A DNA stretch of 64,000 nucleotides from an uncultured Tenacibaculum sp. (GCA_947501615.1 CANMWK010000002.1:124001-188000), one strand, 5' to 3'; positions 24,593-34,484 are shown, counted from the first letter of the stretch. A program made the numbers and translations. The notes: a model not told the origin generated them from the sequence alone.

Positions 24593-25311
24593 AGCCATTT
24601 AAATTCAAAGAATTTATAATTCATCAAGATAAAGCAGCGATGAAAATAGGTACAGATGCCGTTTTGTTAGGTGCTTGGTGTTCCGTAGATTTTTATCCTG
24701 ATTCAATTTTAGATGTAGGTTCAGGTACAGGTGTAATTGCATTAATGTTAGCGCAAAGAACAGACGCAATGACTATAGATGCGGTTGAGTTAGATGAAAA
24801 TGCATACGAACAATCTGTAGAAAATTTTGAGCAGTCAGATTGGGGAGATCGTTTATTTTGTTATCACGCTTCTTTTCAGGAATTTGCTAAAGAAATGCAT
24901 GAAGAACAAGAGGTATATGACCTTATCGTTGCCAATCCGCCATTTTATACAGCTGATTTCCTTTCGGAAGATGCGTCAAGAAATAAAGCAAGGTTTACAA
25001 ATACTTCGTTATCTTTTGAAGCGTTAGTTAAAGGCGCTTCAAAAATACTAAGTGAAACAGGTGTTTTTAGTGTGGTTATTCCCTTTGAAGAAGAAAACAA
25101 TTTTATAAAACTAGCTAAAACCTACAAGTTTTCAGTGCATAGAGTTTGTAGAGTTAGAGGTAATGCTAATTCTGAATTGAAAAGAAGTTTGTTAGAGTTT
25201 TCATTTCAAACTAAAGGGTTAGTAGAAGAAGAGCTTATAATTGAAAAAGAAAGGCACCAGTATACTGATGCCTATATAGATCTTACGAAGGATTTTTATT
25301 TAAAAATGTAA
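24589..25311 (+). CDS. trmN6: tRNA1(Val) adenine-37 N6-methyltransferase
   Basis: The 240-residue methyltransferase has SAM motif I DVGSGTGVIALMLAQ (about 41-55) and the N6-adenine catalytic motif NPPFY (about 120-124), plus the FKFKEFIIHQDKAAMKIGTD start typical of TrmN6 (YfiC). It methylates A37 of tRNA1-Val. With mnmD it forms a small tRNA-modification cluster. Confidence 0.9.
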   Translation: MKPFKFKEFIIHQDKAAMKIGTDAVLLGAWCSVDFYPDSILDVGSGTGVIALMLAQRTDAMTIDAVELDENAYEQSVENFEQSDWGDRLFCYHASFQEFAKEMHEEQEVYDLIVANPPFYTADFLSEDASRNKARFTNTSLSFEALVKGASKILSETGVFSVVIPFEEENNFIKLAKTYKFSVHRVCRVRGNANSELKRSLLEFSFQTKGLVEEELIIEKERHQYTDAYIDLTKDFYLKM

Positions 25312-25342
25312 GAGCTGCTTAGATAATTATTTTTAATTCCAA

Positions 25343-26149
25343 TTAAAGGATTTTAGCTAAAATAGTTTCTGTTACTGACAATAATGCATTGATTTTCTCA
25401 TCATTATATGCATCAGGATGAGCATTGTTAAAATCACCTCGATCGTTATCAAAATAAGAACCAGATTTAGTACCGAACTTTTCTGAAATAGCTAAATCAT
25501 AAAGGATGTTTGCTCCTTTATCTGCGGAAGACCAATGATTTCCGTAAGCTTCCTTAACCATCTTGGTGTTTAATAATGAACCTGGATTCACAGCTATGGT
25601 GTTAATGTTTTTATGTGCTTTAGCATAGTTAAAACTCCACATGGTTAAGGCTAATTTACTTTGTGCATAAGCCTCTTGTGTCGTTAGATCTAAACTACCT
25701 TCTAAAGCTTTTAATACCACTTCAGATTGAGCTGCTGAACTTAAGTTAATAACTCTTGACTTGCTGCTATTATTTAGAACAGGAGTCAGCTTTTGCGTTA
25801 AGATATGAGGTGCTAAATAATTCACTACAAATCTAAGGTCTAAACCATTTTCATTTTTTTGAGAAGCGCTTTTAAATACACCAGCATTATTAATCAAAAC
25901 ATCCAGTTGATCGACTGTATCTTTAATTTTTGAAGCAAGAGAATCTACTTGTTGTAAATCAGAAAAATCAGCAATAAAACCAAAAATATTCTGATTTTTA
26001 GTTACAGATTTGATTTCTTCAATAACTTTAGAAACTTTATGCTCACTTCGCCCATGTATATAAACTTGATGTCCGTCTTCTGCTAATTTTAAAGCTGTAA
26101 GTTTACCAATACCATCAGTACTTCCTGTTATTACTATTGTTTTACTCAT
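25343..26149 (-). CDS. Short-chain dehydrogenase/reductase
   Basis: The 268-residue SDR has TGSTDGIGKLTA as cofactor motif, NNAG at about 90-93 and a catalytic Ser/Tyr/Lys arrangement (NLSSAAQ, then AYAQSKLAL). It resembles retinol-dehydrogenase/oxidoreductase-type SDRs with a VNPGSLLNTKM segment. The substrate is unknown. It lies 31 nt downstream of the nitroreductase gene on the same strand, so both may be controlled by the HxlR regulator. Confidence 0.88.
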   Translation of the reverse strand: MSKTIVITGSTDGIGKLTALKLAEDGHQVYIHGRSEHKVSKVIEEIKSVTKNQNIFGFIADFSDLQQVDSLASKIKDTVDQLDVLINNAGVFKSASQKNENGLDLRFVVNYLAPHILTQKLTPVLNNSSKSRVINLSSAAQSEVVLKALEGSLDLTTQEAYAQSKLALTMWSFNYAKAHKNINTIAVNPGSLLNTKMVKEAYGNHWSSADKGANILYDLAISEKFGTKSGSYFDNDRGDFNNAHPDAYNDEKINALLSVTETILAKIL

Positions 26150-26180
26150 TTTTCTGTTTTAAAGTCGTAGTATTACTTAC

Positions 26181-26855
26181 TTATTTCCAAGTAACAATTT
26201 CATTAAAATCTCTTCTTGATTTTGGATGCGCAGGAGCTTGCTTTCTATGTCCGAATGCTACCATGTAAGATAAACCATATTTATTGGTATCAACATCAAA
26301 TTTATCTTGTAATAATTGTTCTACTTTTTCCTGATGGAACCCTTCAATAGGACAACTATCAATACCAACCAATGCGGCAGCAGTCATCATATTTCCTAAA
26401 GCAATGTATGTTTGTTTAGAAGCCCAATCAAATAACTTTTTGTCACTATCTAGATTAAAATCTCTTTCTTGAAATTCTCTATAAAATTTAGAATACATTT
26501 CAATAACATCTTCTGGGAGTTGTTTTACATCTTTCATCATTCTCATAATGTAATCACTATCCCATTTTGTCATTGGAGCTTTCATGCTTAAACCTAAAAT
26601 AAAATGACTAGCTGTATCTAATTTAAGAGGAGCACCCCAAGCTACAGGTTTAAGTAATTCCCGTAACTCTTTATCTTGCACTACAATAAAATGCCAAGGT
26701 TCAAAACCAAATGAACTTGGAGACAAGTTTGCTGTTTGTAAAATAAAATTAATCTCATCATCTGATAATTTTTTATCAGGATTAAATTCCTTTGTTGCAT
26801 GTCTAAATTGAAATGCGTTTATAATATCTTCCTTTGTGATTTTTGTAGAGCTCAT
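26181..26855 (-). CDS. NAD(P)H nitroreductase (NfsB-like)
   Basis: The start at 26855 (MSSTKITKEDIINAF) removes a hydrophobic-free upstream extension and places the start after a promoter; this gives 224 residues. The FMN-dependent nitroreductase family is shown by FRHATKEFNP, SPSSFGFEPWHF and the C-terminal AFGHRKQ. It likely reduces quinones or nitro compounds. It is divergently transcribed from an HxlR-type regulator, and a 10-bp palindrome lies at its predicted transcription start. Confidence 0.9.
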   Translation of the reverse strand: MSSTKITKEDIINAFQFRHATKEFNPDKKLSDDEINFILQTANLSPSSFGFEPWHFIVVQDKELRELLKPVAWGAPLKLDTASHFILGLSMKAPMTKWDSDYIMRMMKDVKQLPEDVIEMYSKFYREFQERDFNLDSDKKLFDWASKQTYIALGNMMTAAALVGIDSCPIEGFHQEKVEQLLQDKFDVDTNKYGLSYMVAFGHRKQAPAHPKSRRDFNEIVTWK

Positions 26856-26869
26856 AAAATTATTTTTTA

Positions 26870-26940
26870 CTATAAAAACTATAGTTACAAAATTATTTAT
26901 AGTTTTATATTTACACAATAACGGTCAAAAAGTATAGTAT
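26870..26940. promoter_or_regulatory. Putative HxlR operator region
   Basis: The divergent gap contains the perfect palindrome AACTATAGTT (26877-26886), plus ACTATA, TATAGTT and AGTATAGTATA half-site-like motifs nearby. The palindrome overlaps the predicted start of nitroreductase transcription. The motif resembles the ACTAT/ATAGT-type boxes known for some MarR/HxlR-family quinone sensors; this is inference. Confidence 0.5.
26888..26918 (-). promoter_or_regulatory. Promoter of the nitroreductase gene
   Basis: On the minus strand TTG (26918-26916), 20 nt and TAATTTTG (26895-26888) fit the Bacteroidota consensus. Transcription would begin near 26881. Confidence 0.6.
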
Positions 26941-26954
26941 AAATTTTAATTGAG

Positions 26955-27305
26955 ATGTATTCAGTAAACGGTAAAAAATATCCATGTTGTACAAGTGTAA
27001 CCATGGGAATTATAGGGGGGAAATGGAAAACAGTAATACTTTTTTATCTAATAGAAGGAAAATTAAGATACAGTGAGTTACGTAAGAAAATGGGAACAGT
27101 AACCGAAAGAACATTGAGTTTACAATTACAACAATTACAGGAAGATGGAGTAATTAAACGTGAAGTTTTTTCTACAAAACCACCGCTAAAAGTCGAGTAT
27201 TCTTTAACAGAGTTCGGAGAAACATTAATTCCTATTTTAAAATCTATTGCAGATTGGGGAGTTTTTGTAGTTGATAATTATGCTGAAAAAGAAGAAACAG
27301 CCTAA
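26955..27305 (+). CDS. HxlR family transcriptional regulator
   Basis: The 116-residue winged-helix protein has the HxlR pattern: GGKWKTVILFYL, then LRYSELRKKMG, ERTLSLQLQQLQEDGVI and PPLKVEYSLTEFG. It has two adjacent Cys near the N-terminus (YPCCTS); the first corresponds to the conserved redox Cys of YodB/HypR-type sensors. It likely represses the divergent nitroreductase under reducing conditions and responds to electrophiles or quinones. Confidence 0.9.
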   Translation: MYSVNGKKYPCCTSVTMGIIGGKWKTVILFYLIEGKLRYSELRKKMGTVTERTLSLQLQQLQEDGVIKREVFSTKPPLKVEYSLTEFGETLIPILKSIADWGVFVVDNYAEKEETA

Positions 27306-27342
27306 AATCTCAATTTTTTTTAGACTGTTTTTAATACTTAGT

Positions 27343-28422
27343 TTACTTCATTTTTGTTTGAATAGTTTTCGGGATAGCATCTTTATGAACTAAAAGAGAA
27401 ATAGTTTTTAGCAATAATGCATTTTTCGACATGTACATATAACCATTCATTTCATTATTACCTTCAGAGTTTTTTAAAATATAATAGATTTTCCCTGAAG
27501 TATCTTTAGCTTTACCAACCAAATGCATGTTATGATCGTCGGTGGTAGATTTGTCTTCAAATGTTTGTTGTCGTAACTCTTGTGTAATTTCTAAAAGTTC
27601 TTCTTCTTTAGTAAGCTCTGCAATTCCTTTATCAAATTTAAAATTAGGTTCAGAAGCATCGCCATCCCAAGCTAAAGTATACCCTTTTTCTAAAGCATTT
27701 TCTATAACAGCTTCAAAATCATAAATAGGTAGGTTTAAGTATACATTTTTACCCCAATTTGCAGGTATATTTAATGTTGATTTTTTGTAAAAAGGAATAT
27801 GACTATAACTAGTAACTTCAATATAATTTTTAGGTTGTATACCAACGTAAGATGATGCAAATGATTTTGGAGTATATTCTTTACCTTCAAACATAAACTT
27901 TTGAGGCACTTTACCAAGATAAGCATGTAAAACTCCTTCTAAAGACTGCTTCCAACTATTAGGTTTTATTCTGCCATAACCACTGGTTGCAATGGAAGTT
28001 AGCATGGTTTTAATTAAATTATCCATTTCTACATGATCATGCTGCCAGTCACCTTCAATAATCCCATTATACACAGATTCGGGTATTGCTCCATATTGTT
28101 CGTAACCTCTTAAAACACTAAAAGTTAAATCTCCAGCATCTAACCAACTTTTACCCTTAGTTTCAATAAATTTTTTAGATTTCCCTATATAAGCTGGTTG
28201 TACATAAAACATAGGAGACAAAGAAACACTAGGTTTTCCTAAGCGAATAGCTTCAGTTTCTAAAAATGAAGTTGTAGCAAAACTCCAACAAGTCCCCGAA
28301 GATTGCTGATCTTTAAGTGGGGAGCTTTTGATATTATGAATGATTGTAAATTGCTTTTTGTCTTGTGAATACAATTGTAAGTTAAGCAGTAGAATTGTTA
28401 TAAAAAGAAGTAGTTTTTTCAT
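27343..28422 (-). CDS. C1 family cysteine peptidase (bleomycin hydrolase-like)
   Basis: The start at 28422 gives a signal peptide (MKKLLLFITILLLNLQLYSQ) and 359 residues. The catalytic Cys lies in SSGTCWSFATTSFLET; His is probably in DDHNMHLVG and the Asn in YYILKNSEGNN. It resembles the aminopeptidase C/bleomycin hydrolase branch but is exported, so a periplasmic or extracellular peptidase is likely. Confidence 0.85.
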   Translation of the reverse strand: MKKLLLFITILLLNLQLYSQDKKQFTIIHNIKSSPLKDQQSSGTCWSFATTSFLETEAIRLGKPSVSLSPMFYVQPAYIGKSKKFIETKGKSWLDAGDLTFSVLRGYEQYGAIPESVYNGIIEGDWQHDHVEMDNLIKTMLTSIATSGYGRIKPNSWKQSLEGVLHAYLGKVPQKFMFEGKEYTPKSFASSYVGIQPKNYIEVTSYSHIPFYKKSTLNIPANWGKNVYLNLPIYDFEAVIENALEKGYTLAWDGDASEPNFKFDKGIAELTKEEELLEITQELRQQTFEDKSTTDDHNMHLVGKAKDTSGKIYYILKNSEGNNEMNGYMYMSKNALLLKTISLLVHKDAIPKTIQTKMK

Positions 28423-28548
28423 TTTTGATTTTATTTTAATCAAAGACAATTCAAATTTTATGTTGTTACATTTTTGAGAATAAAAGGTAGGATTTTTTTA
28501 AGCTTAATTGTTTTATAATCACAAACCCCAAAATAAATTAATAACCTC

Positions 28549-28947
28549 ATGAAGAAATTTAAATCTAATTTTGTAGTCATTTTTTGCTTAAGTTTTGTAC
28601 TATCTTTTATTGCTTGTCAAGATAATCTTGATTCTGATCAAACCACAGGAGCAGAAAACTTAAAAGCAAATTTGTCGGAATGTATTTGGGCTCCATTTAG
28701 TCAAGGAGCTAATTTCACATTATCTATTGATTTTAAAAATAATGATGTAATCGTTTACAATAGCCAAGAAGAAGTAGTTGATGAAGGAAGTTGGTCTTTT
28801 GTAGACGGTAAGTTTATATTATCTAATCTATCAGGAGTATTAGCAAATTATAATGGTACTTGGGAAATTATAGAAGATAGAGATGTGTTTTTTGAACTTC
28901 AAAAAGATGGAGTTAAAATTAACTTCGAACAAGATTGCGCTATTTAA
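28549..28947 (+). CDS. Lipocalin-like lipoprotein
   Basis: The 132-residue protein has a lipoprotein signal (FIAC, Cys at about residue 23), followed by a beta-rich domain with SWSFVDGKFILSNLSG and two further Cys (SECIWAP and the final QDCAI). The pattern is like the lipocalin-like domains common in flavobacterial lipoproteins. Specific function is unknown. Confidence 0.75.
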   Translation: MKKFKSNFVVIFCLSFVLSFIACQDNLDSDQTTGAENLKANLSECIWAPFSQGANFTLSIDFKNNDVIVYNSQEEVVDEGSWSFVDGKFILSNLSGVLANYNGTWEIIEDRDVFFELQKDGVKINFEQDCAI

Positions 28948-28951
28948 AACA

Positions 28952-28993
28952 AAAAGTTACTAGATGAACTGCTAATCTAGTAACTTATTAAAA
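28952..28993. terminator. Bidirectional terminator
   Basis: AGTTACTAGAT and ATCTAGTAACT pair, with A-rich and T-rich flanks. It lies between the lipoprotein gene and the convergent saccharopine dehydrogenase gene. Confidence 0.75.
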
Positions 28994-29024
28994 ATACACT
29001 TTTTTAAACCAAGGAAAGCGAGAT

Positions 29025-30395
29025 TTACCCTCTTACGCTTTCGGGATTGTAGCCTAAATAAGGCACATCTTTTTCAACGAAAATCACGCCATAGTCTTCA
29101 AGTTCCTTCAAGATGGGCTCATACACTTCTTTAGTTATAGGTAATTGAACACCAGTGGTTGTGATTTTCTTGTTTAAAATTTGAAGTGTAGCCATAGCCA
29201 CTGGTAATCCAACAGTTTTTGCCATAGCAGTATATGTTTGATCATCTCCTTTAATAATCATACTACTTTCTATCTGATGTTTACCTTCTTTATTTTCATA
29301 ACCAAATTTATGATGCATTACAATCATGTCTTTATCTTCAGATTGTAATGTCCAAGAATCCATTAATATTTTCTGAAGAATTTGAGCTGGCGTAGCATTT
29401 GCTAAACCAATTTTTTTATTCGGATTGAAAAGATCTAATTCTTCAAATTTATCCCACATCACATCATCTTGATCAATCTTTAAATACGAACGAAATTTCA
29501 ATTCTACAGAATCTGAAGGAGAATATGCTAAGAATAAGTTGGTGAAATCACGATAACTCATATGTTCAGAATTCTCTATAGTATAGGTATCGTCAGTCAT
29601 TCCTAATTGAACAAAACTATTCCAAGCTCTCGAGAAACCAACTTTTCTAATGGTCCCTCTATACATTGTAGGAATGTCGTCTAAGCCATAAATACTTCTG
29701 TATTTTAAAGAATCTCTATTCGCATAAGCTTCAAACTTACCACTTCCGTTGATTGTTAAAAATTCTGTTCTTCTAAATAATTTATGATAAGGAATGTATT
29801 TATAAGTACCTTCTTGTATAAACATTGAAGCTCCACCTTGTCCTGCTAAAACCACATTTCTAGGATTCCAAGTAAACTTGTAGTTCCATAAATTAGTATC
29901 ACTTTCTGGTGCCACTAAACCACCACAAAACGATTCAAAAAGTAACATTTTAGCTCCGCTTTCTCTTATTTTATGAATTACTTGCATAGCACTCATATGA
30001 TCAATTCCAGGATCTAGACCAATTTCATTCATAAAAATTAACCCTTTCTTTTTGGCCTCAGCATCTAAAGCTTTCATTTCTTTAGAAATGTATGAAGCAG
30101 TAACCATATGTTTTTCAAATTCAAGACAATTTTTAGCTACTTCTATATGTAAATGAGCAGGTAACATAGAAATTACTATATCAGCATTTTTTATAGCTTC
30201 AATGCGTTGTTTTTGGTTAAAAACGTCAAGAGAAATTGCTTTACCATTAGGATGATTGTTTATTTTGTTTTCTGCATTTTCTAACGAAATATCACCAATA
30301 GTTATCTCTAAGTTTTCAGAATTAGATTTATCTAATAAATATTTTATTAAAGAAGAGCTTGATCTTCCAGCTCCGATAATTAATATTTTTCTCAT
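29025..30395 (-). CDS. Saccharopine dehydrogenase-like oxidoreductase
   Basis: The 456-residue protein has an N-terminal Rossmann motif (IIGAGRSSSSLIKYL) and the saccharopine dehydrogenase C-terminal domain (about 130-430). A DPGIDHMSA segment and an MHHKFGYE stretch are typical of the bacterial LYS9-like enzymes. It may act in lysine or saccharopine metabolism; the exact reaction cannot be told from sequence. Confidence 0.88.
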   Translation of the reverse strand: MRKILIIGAGRSSSSLIKYLLDKSNSENLEITIGDISLENAENKINNHPNGKAISLDVFNQKQRIEAIKNADIVISMLPAHLHIEVAKNCLEFEKHMVTASYISKEMKALDAEAKKKGLIFMNEIGLDPGIDHMSAMQVIHKIRESGAKMLLFESFCGGLVAPESDTNLWNYKFTWNPRNVVLAGQGGASMFIQEGTYKYIPYHKLFRRTEFLTINGSGKFEAYANRDSLKYRSIYGLDDIPTMYRGTIRKVGFSRAWNSFVQLGMTDDTYTIENSEHMSYRDFTNLFLAYSPSDSVELKFRSYLKIDQDDVMWDKFEELDLFNPNKKIGLANATPAQILQKILMDSWTLQSEDKDMIVMHHKFGYENKEGKHQIESSMIIKGDDQTYTAMAKTVGLPVAMATLQILNKKITTTGVQLPITKEVYEPILKELEDYGVIFVEKDVPYLGYNPESVRG

Positions 30396-30439
30396 ATAAT
30401 TATGACGTACTTTTGTAAAAAGACTAAGTTTTTTAGTTG

Positions 30440-30614
30440 TTTAACCCGAATTATGCATTAAAACTTCGTTATGAGACTGTGATGTACAATAAATACTATT
30501 GTTTTCTTAATTTCAGCATAATATTGTTATGGTTAAATTAAATAACACAGTTTACGATAGTATTTGAAGTAGATCGCAGGCGTAATAGATTTTTTAATGC
30601 ATAATCTGGGTTTA
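30440..30614. repeat. MITE-like element with about 70-bp imperfect terminal inverted repeats
   Basis: The 175-bp element begins TTTAACCCGAATTATGCATT and ends with the inverted form (AATGCATAATCTGGGTTTAA). The inversion continues inward with mismatches for about 70 nt (for example ACAATAAATACTA against TAGTATTTGAAG). There is no coding capacity. It lies between the divergent saccharopine dehydrogenase-like and DUF423 genes and may supply or disrupt promoters. It looks like a non-autonomous transposable element or a large cruciform repeat. Confidence 0.6.
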
Positions 30615-30642
30615 AGTTTAAAATTTAACAAATATACTAAAT

Positions 30643-31032
30643 ATGTATAAAAATTTAACAATTACTTCAGTGCTTGGCGCAATGGCAGTTATCTTAGGTG
30701 CTTTTGGAGCACATGCCTTAAAAGAAACCTTAAGCGTATCGGAATTAAATAGTTTTGAAACAGCAGTAAGATATCAACTATATCATGTCATTATTTTGTT
30801 AATAATCAATTTAAACCAAGGGTTTTCTAGCAGAGAAAAAAGGATAATATCCTATCTGCTTTGGATAGGAATTCTATTCTTTTGTGGTTCTATTTACGCA
30901 ATATACTTAGCTAAAATTCCTGCTAAAAGTATCTGGTTTATAACACCTTTAGGGGGACTTTTATTAATTACAGGTTGGTTTTATATAGGATTTTCTTTTT
31001 TCAAAAAAATTAAGAAAAATAAAAATCAATAA
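30643..31032 (+). CDS. DUF423 membrane protein
   Basis: The 129-residue polytopic protein has four predicted TM helices. The family signature ILGAFGAHALK at about residues 17-27 and the YQLYHVIILL segment identify DUF423 (YgdD-like). Function is unknown. It lies upstream of pckA. Confidence 0.9.
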   Translation: MYKNLTITSVLGAMAVILGAFGAHALKETLSVSELNSFETAVRYQLYHVIILLIINLNQGFSSREKRIISYLLWIGILFFCGSIYAIYLAKIPAKSIWFITPLGGLLLITGWFYIGFSFFKKIKKNKNQ

Positions 31033-31069
31033 AAAAATAAATACACTAACCTGTTTAAACAAAAAGGTT

Positions 31070-31077
31070 TATTTTTG
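31070..31077 (+). promoter_or_regulatory. -7 element of pckA promoter
   Basis: TATTTTTG matches TAnnTTTG, 33 nt before the pckA ATG at 31110. Confidence 0.5.
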
Positions 31078-31109
31078 TGACAAATTAAACACAACTTAAA
31101 ATTATAGAG

Positions 31110-32720
31110 ATGAATAATCTTGATACGAAAACGATTTCGTTAGCACATCTTGGAATCAAGAGCGACACGGTTCGTTATCAATTAACTTCTGAGGAGTTAC
31201 ATAATTTAACTGTAGAGAAAGGACAAGGAAAAGAAACTGTGTTTGGAGCTATAGCTGTCAATACAGGAGAATTTACAGGTAGATCTCCAATGGATAGATT
31301 TATAGTGAAAGATGATATCACCAAAGATGAAATTTGGTGGGGAGATATCAATATTCCTTTTGAGTCAGATAAATTCGACCAATTATACGATAAGGTAACA
31401 GCATATCTTTCAGATAAAGAAATTTTTGTAAGAGATAGTTATGCTTGTGCTGATGAAGATTATAAATTGAATATTCGAGTTGTAAATGAGTATCCATGGA
31501 GTAATATGTTTGCTTACAACATGTTTTTACGTCCTACAGAAGAAGAGTTGAAAGATTTTTCTCCAGAATGGACAGTCATCAATGCACCTGGTTTTATGGC
31601 CGATGCAGCTATAGATGGAACTCGTCAGCATAATTTTGCAATCTTAAACTTTTCTAGAAAAGTTGCTTTAATTGGTGGAACTGGTTACACAGGAGAAATT
31701 AAGAAAGGAATTTTCTCTGCATTAAACTTTATTTTACCAGTATACAAGAATACATTACCAATGCACTGTTCTGCAAACGTTGGTGCAGCTGGTGACACTG
31801 CAATTTTCTTCGGATTATCTGGAACAGGAAAAACAACGTTATCTACAGATCCAAACAGAAGTTTAATTGGAGATGATGAGCATGGATGGACTGCTGAAAA
31901 CACAGTATTTAATTTTGAGGGTGGTTGTTACGCTAAAGTAATTGATCTTTCTCAAGAAAAAGAACCAGAAATTTACGGTGCTATTAAAAAAGGAGCAATC
32001 CTTGAAAATATCATCATGAATGATAACGGAGAAGTAGATTTTGCAGATACTTCAATTACACAAAATACACGTGTAAGTTATCCAATCCATCATATTGAAA
32101 ATATTAGAGTACCATCTACAGGAAAGAATCCAAAGAATATCTTTTTCTTAACTGCAGATGCATTTGGAGTGTTACCTCCAATATCTAAATTAACTCCAGC
32201 TCAAGCTGCTTACCACTTTATTTCTGGTTATACAGCTAAAGTTGCAGGAACAGAAGCAGGGGTTACAGAGCCTGTGCCAAGTTTCTCTGCTTGTTTCGGA
32301 GCACCTTTTATGCCATTACACCCAACACGTTACGCTGAAATGTTAAGTAAGAAAATGACTGAAGCAAACGTAAATGTTTGGTTAGTAAACACAGGATGGT
32401 CTGGAGGACAATACGGAGTTGGTTCAAGAATCGCTTTAAAATATACAAGAGCTATGATTAGTGCTGTATTAAATGGTGATTTAGGAAACTATACTTACGA
32501 AGATTATCATATCCATTCAGTATTTGGAGTAGCTCAACCTAGAACTTGTCCTGGTGTACCAGATCAGATTTTAAGTCCGAGAGCAACTTGGAATAACGAT
32601 AAATTATACTATGACACTGCGTTTAAATTATCAAATGCATTCAGAGAAAACTTTAAAAAGTTCGAAGAATATGCTAATGAAGAAATCAGACGTGGAGGAC
32701 CTCAACGTTATGGTTACTAA
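31110..32720 (+). CDS. pckA: Phosphoenolpyruvate carboxykinase (ATP)
   Basis: This 536-residue ATP-type PEPCK has the kinase-1a P-loop GLSGTGKTTLS (about 237-247), GDDEHGW with the metal-binding Asp, the substrate segment GEFTGRSPMDRF and NVWLVNTGWSGG. It catalyses oxaloacetate + ATP to PEP, the entry to gluconeogenesis. The gene has its own -7 element and terminator. Confidence 0.98.
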   Translation: MNNLDTKTISLAHLGIKSDTVRYQLTSEELHNLTVEKGQGKETVFGAIAVNTGEFTGRSPMDRFIVKDDITKDEIWWGDINIPFESDKFDQLYDKVTAYLSDKEIFVRDSYACADEDYKLNIRVVNEYPWSNMFAYNMFLRPTEEELKDFSPEWTVINAPGFMADAAIDGTRQHNFAILNFSRKVALIGGTGYTGEIKKGIFSALNFILPVYKNTLPMHCSANVGAAGDTAIFFGLSGTGKTTLSTDPNRSLIGDDEHGWTAENTVFNFEGGCYAKVIDLSQEKEPEIYGAIKKGAILENIIMNDNGEVDFADTSITQNTRVSYPIHHIENIRVPSTGKNPKNIFFLTADAFGVLPPISKLTPAQAAYHFISGYTAKVAGTEAGVTEPVPSFSACFGAPFMPLHPTRYAEMLSKKMTEANVNVWLVNTGWSGGQYGVGSRIALKYTRAMISAVLNGDLGNYTYEDYHIHSVFGVAQPRTCPGVPDQILSPRATWNNDKLYYDTAFKLSNAFRENFKKFEEYANEEIRRGGPQRYGY

Positions 32721-32743
32721 CATATTTAGTAGTTGTTAAATAT

Positions 32744-32783
32744 AAAAGCGGTTGTAGTAATACAATCGCTTTTGTTTTTTTCA
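32744..32783 (+). terminator. Terminator after pckA
   Basis: AAAAGCGGTTGTA and TACAATCGCTTTT pair with one G-T wobble, followed by a T run. Confidence 0.85.
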
Positions 32784-32864
32784 ATTTTAAGTAGCAAAAA
32801 CTCATCTATTATTGTAATGATTAACGTATAATTATTACTTACTTTTATATTAAAATTCAATCAA

Positions 32865-34484
32865 ATGGTTATTCAAGGAAATATTGTAGATATTTTAAAT
32901 AAAAAGATTTTTAAAGGAGAAATTGTAGTTGAAGAAGGAAAGATAAAATCGATAACAGAAAGTAATCATACTATAGAGAATTATATTTTACCTGGTTTTG
33001 TAGATGCGCATATTCACATTGAAAGTTCAATGTTAGTGCCTTCAGAATTTGCGAAAATTGCAGTAACTCATGGAACAGTTGCAACAGTTTCTGATCCACA
33101 TGAAATTGCTAATGTTTTAGGTGTTGCTGGAGTCGATTTTATGATTGAAAACGGAAAAAAAGTTCCTTTGAAATTTAATTTCGGAGCGCCATCTTGTGTG
33201 CCAGCAACTTCTTTTGAGAGTGCAGGAGCAATTATAGATTCAGATGATATTAAAAAGCTTTTAGAAAATCCAGATATTAAATATTTAGCTGAAATGATGA
33301 ATTACCCAGGTGTGATTTATGAAGATGCTGAAGTCATGAAAAAAATAGAATGGGCTAAACATTATAATAAACCTGTTGATGGTCATGCACCAGGATTGAG
33401 AGGTGAAGATTTAACGAAATATATCTCAGCAGGAATTTATACAGATCACGAATGTTTTACTTACGATGAAGCTTTAGAAAAGTTGCAAAAAGGCATGAAA
33501 GTAATTATTCGTGAAGGTAGTGCTGCTAAAAACTTTGAAGCTTTAATTGATCTTTTACCAGAGCATTATGAAAACATGATGTTTTGTTCAGATGATAAAC
33601 ACCCAGATGATTTGTTATTAGGGCATATGAATCAGTTGTGTGAAAGAGCAGTTGCGAAAGGAATTGATGTGTTTAAAGTTTTACAAGCTGCTTGTATAAA
33701 TCCGGTATCGCATTATAATTTAGATGTAGGTTTACTAAAAGAAGGAGATGAAGCTGATTTTATTGTAGTTGAAGATTTAGAGAAATTTAAAGTTTTACAA
33801 ACTTATATTGATGGAGAATTAGTTGCTGAAAATGGGAAGTCCAATATTACATCTGTTGAATTTGAAGTCTTAAATAATTTCAATACTGATAAAAAACAAA
33901 TTACTGATTTTGAATTTCATTCAGCTTCAGAAAAAATAAGAGTTATAGAAGCCTTAGATGGAGAATTGGTAACAAATGAAATTGTGGCAAATTCTTTAAT
34001 TAAGAATGGGAATTTAGTTTCTGATGTAACAAATGATGTTTTGAAAATGACGGTTGTAAATCGTTATCAAAACTCAGAACCAGCTATTGCATTTATCAAA
34101 AACTTCGGATTAAAAGAAGGGGCGATTGCAAGTTCAGTAGGGCACGATTCTCACAATATTATTGCTGTAGGAGTGTCTGATGAAGCGATTTGTAAAGCTG
34201 TGAATTTAATCATCGAAAATAGAGGAGGAGTTTGTGCGGTTTCAAACACTCAAGAAAAAATAGTATCGTTACCTGTAGCAGGGATTATGAGTGATTTATC
34301 TGCTGAAGAAATCGGTAAATCGTATGCTGAATTAGATCAAATGGCTAAAGATTTAGGAAGTAAACTAAGGACACCTTACATGACTTTGTCTTTTATGGCA
34401 TTATTGGTAATTCCAGCTTTAAAATTATCAGATAAAGGTTTGTTTGATGGAAGTACATTTAAATTTACTTCTTTAACAGTGTAA
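32865..34484 (+). CDS. ade: Adenine deaminase
   Basis: The 539-residue amidohydrolase-fold enzyme of the AdeC type has [17 protein letters not shown] (metal-binding HxH), the [12 protein letters not shown] segment, and the late [12 protein letters not shown] motif. It hydrolyses adenine to hypoxanthine and ammonia in purine salvage. It is monocistronic. Confidence 0.96.
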   Translation: MVIQGNIVDILNKKIFKGEIVVEEGKIKSITESNHTIENYILPGFVDAHIHIESSMLVPSEFAKIAVTHGTVATVSDPHEIANVLGVAGVDFMIENGKKVPLKFNFGAPSCVPATSFESAGAIIDSDDIKKLLENPDIKYLAEMMNYPGVIYEDAEVMKKIEWAKHYNKPVDGHAPGLRGEDLTKYISAGIYTDHECFTYDEALEKLQKGMKVIIREGSAAKNFEALIDLLPEHYENMMFCSDDKHPDDLLLGHMNQLCERAVAKGIDVFKVLQAACINPVSHYNLDVGLLKEGDEADFIVVEDLEKFKVLQTYIDGELVAENGKSNITSVEFEVLNNFNTDKKQITDFEFHSASEKIRVIEALDGELVTNEIVANSLIKNGNLVSDVTNDVLKMTVVNRYQNSEPAIAFIKNFGLKEGAIASSVGHDSHNIIAVGVSDEAICKAVNLIIENRGGVCAVSNTQEKIVSLPVAGIMSDLSAEEIGKSYAELDQMAKDLGSKLRTPYMTLSFMALLVIPALKLSDKGLFDGSTFKFTSLTV

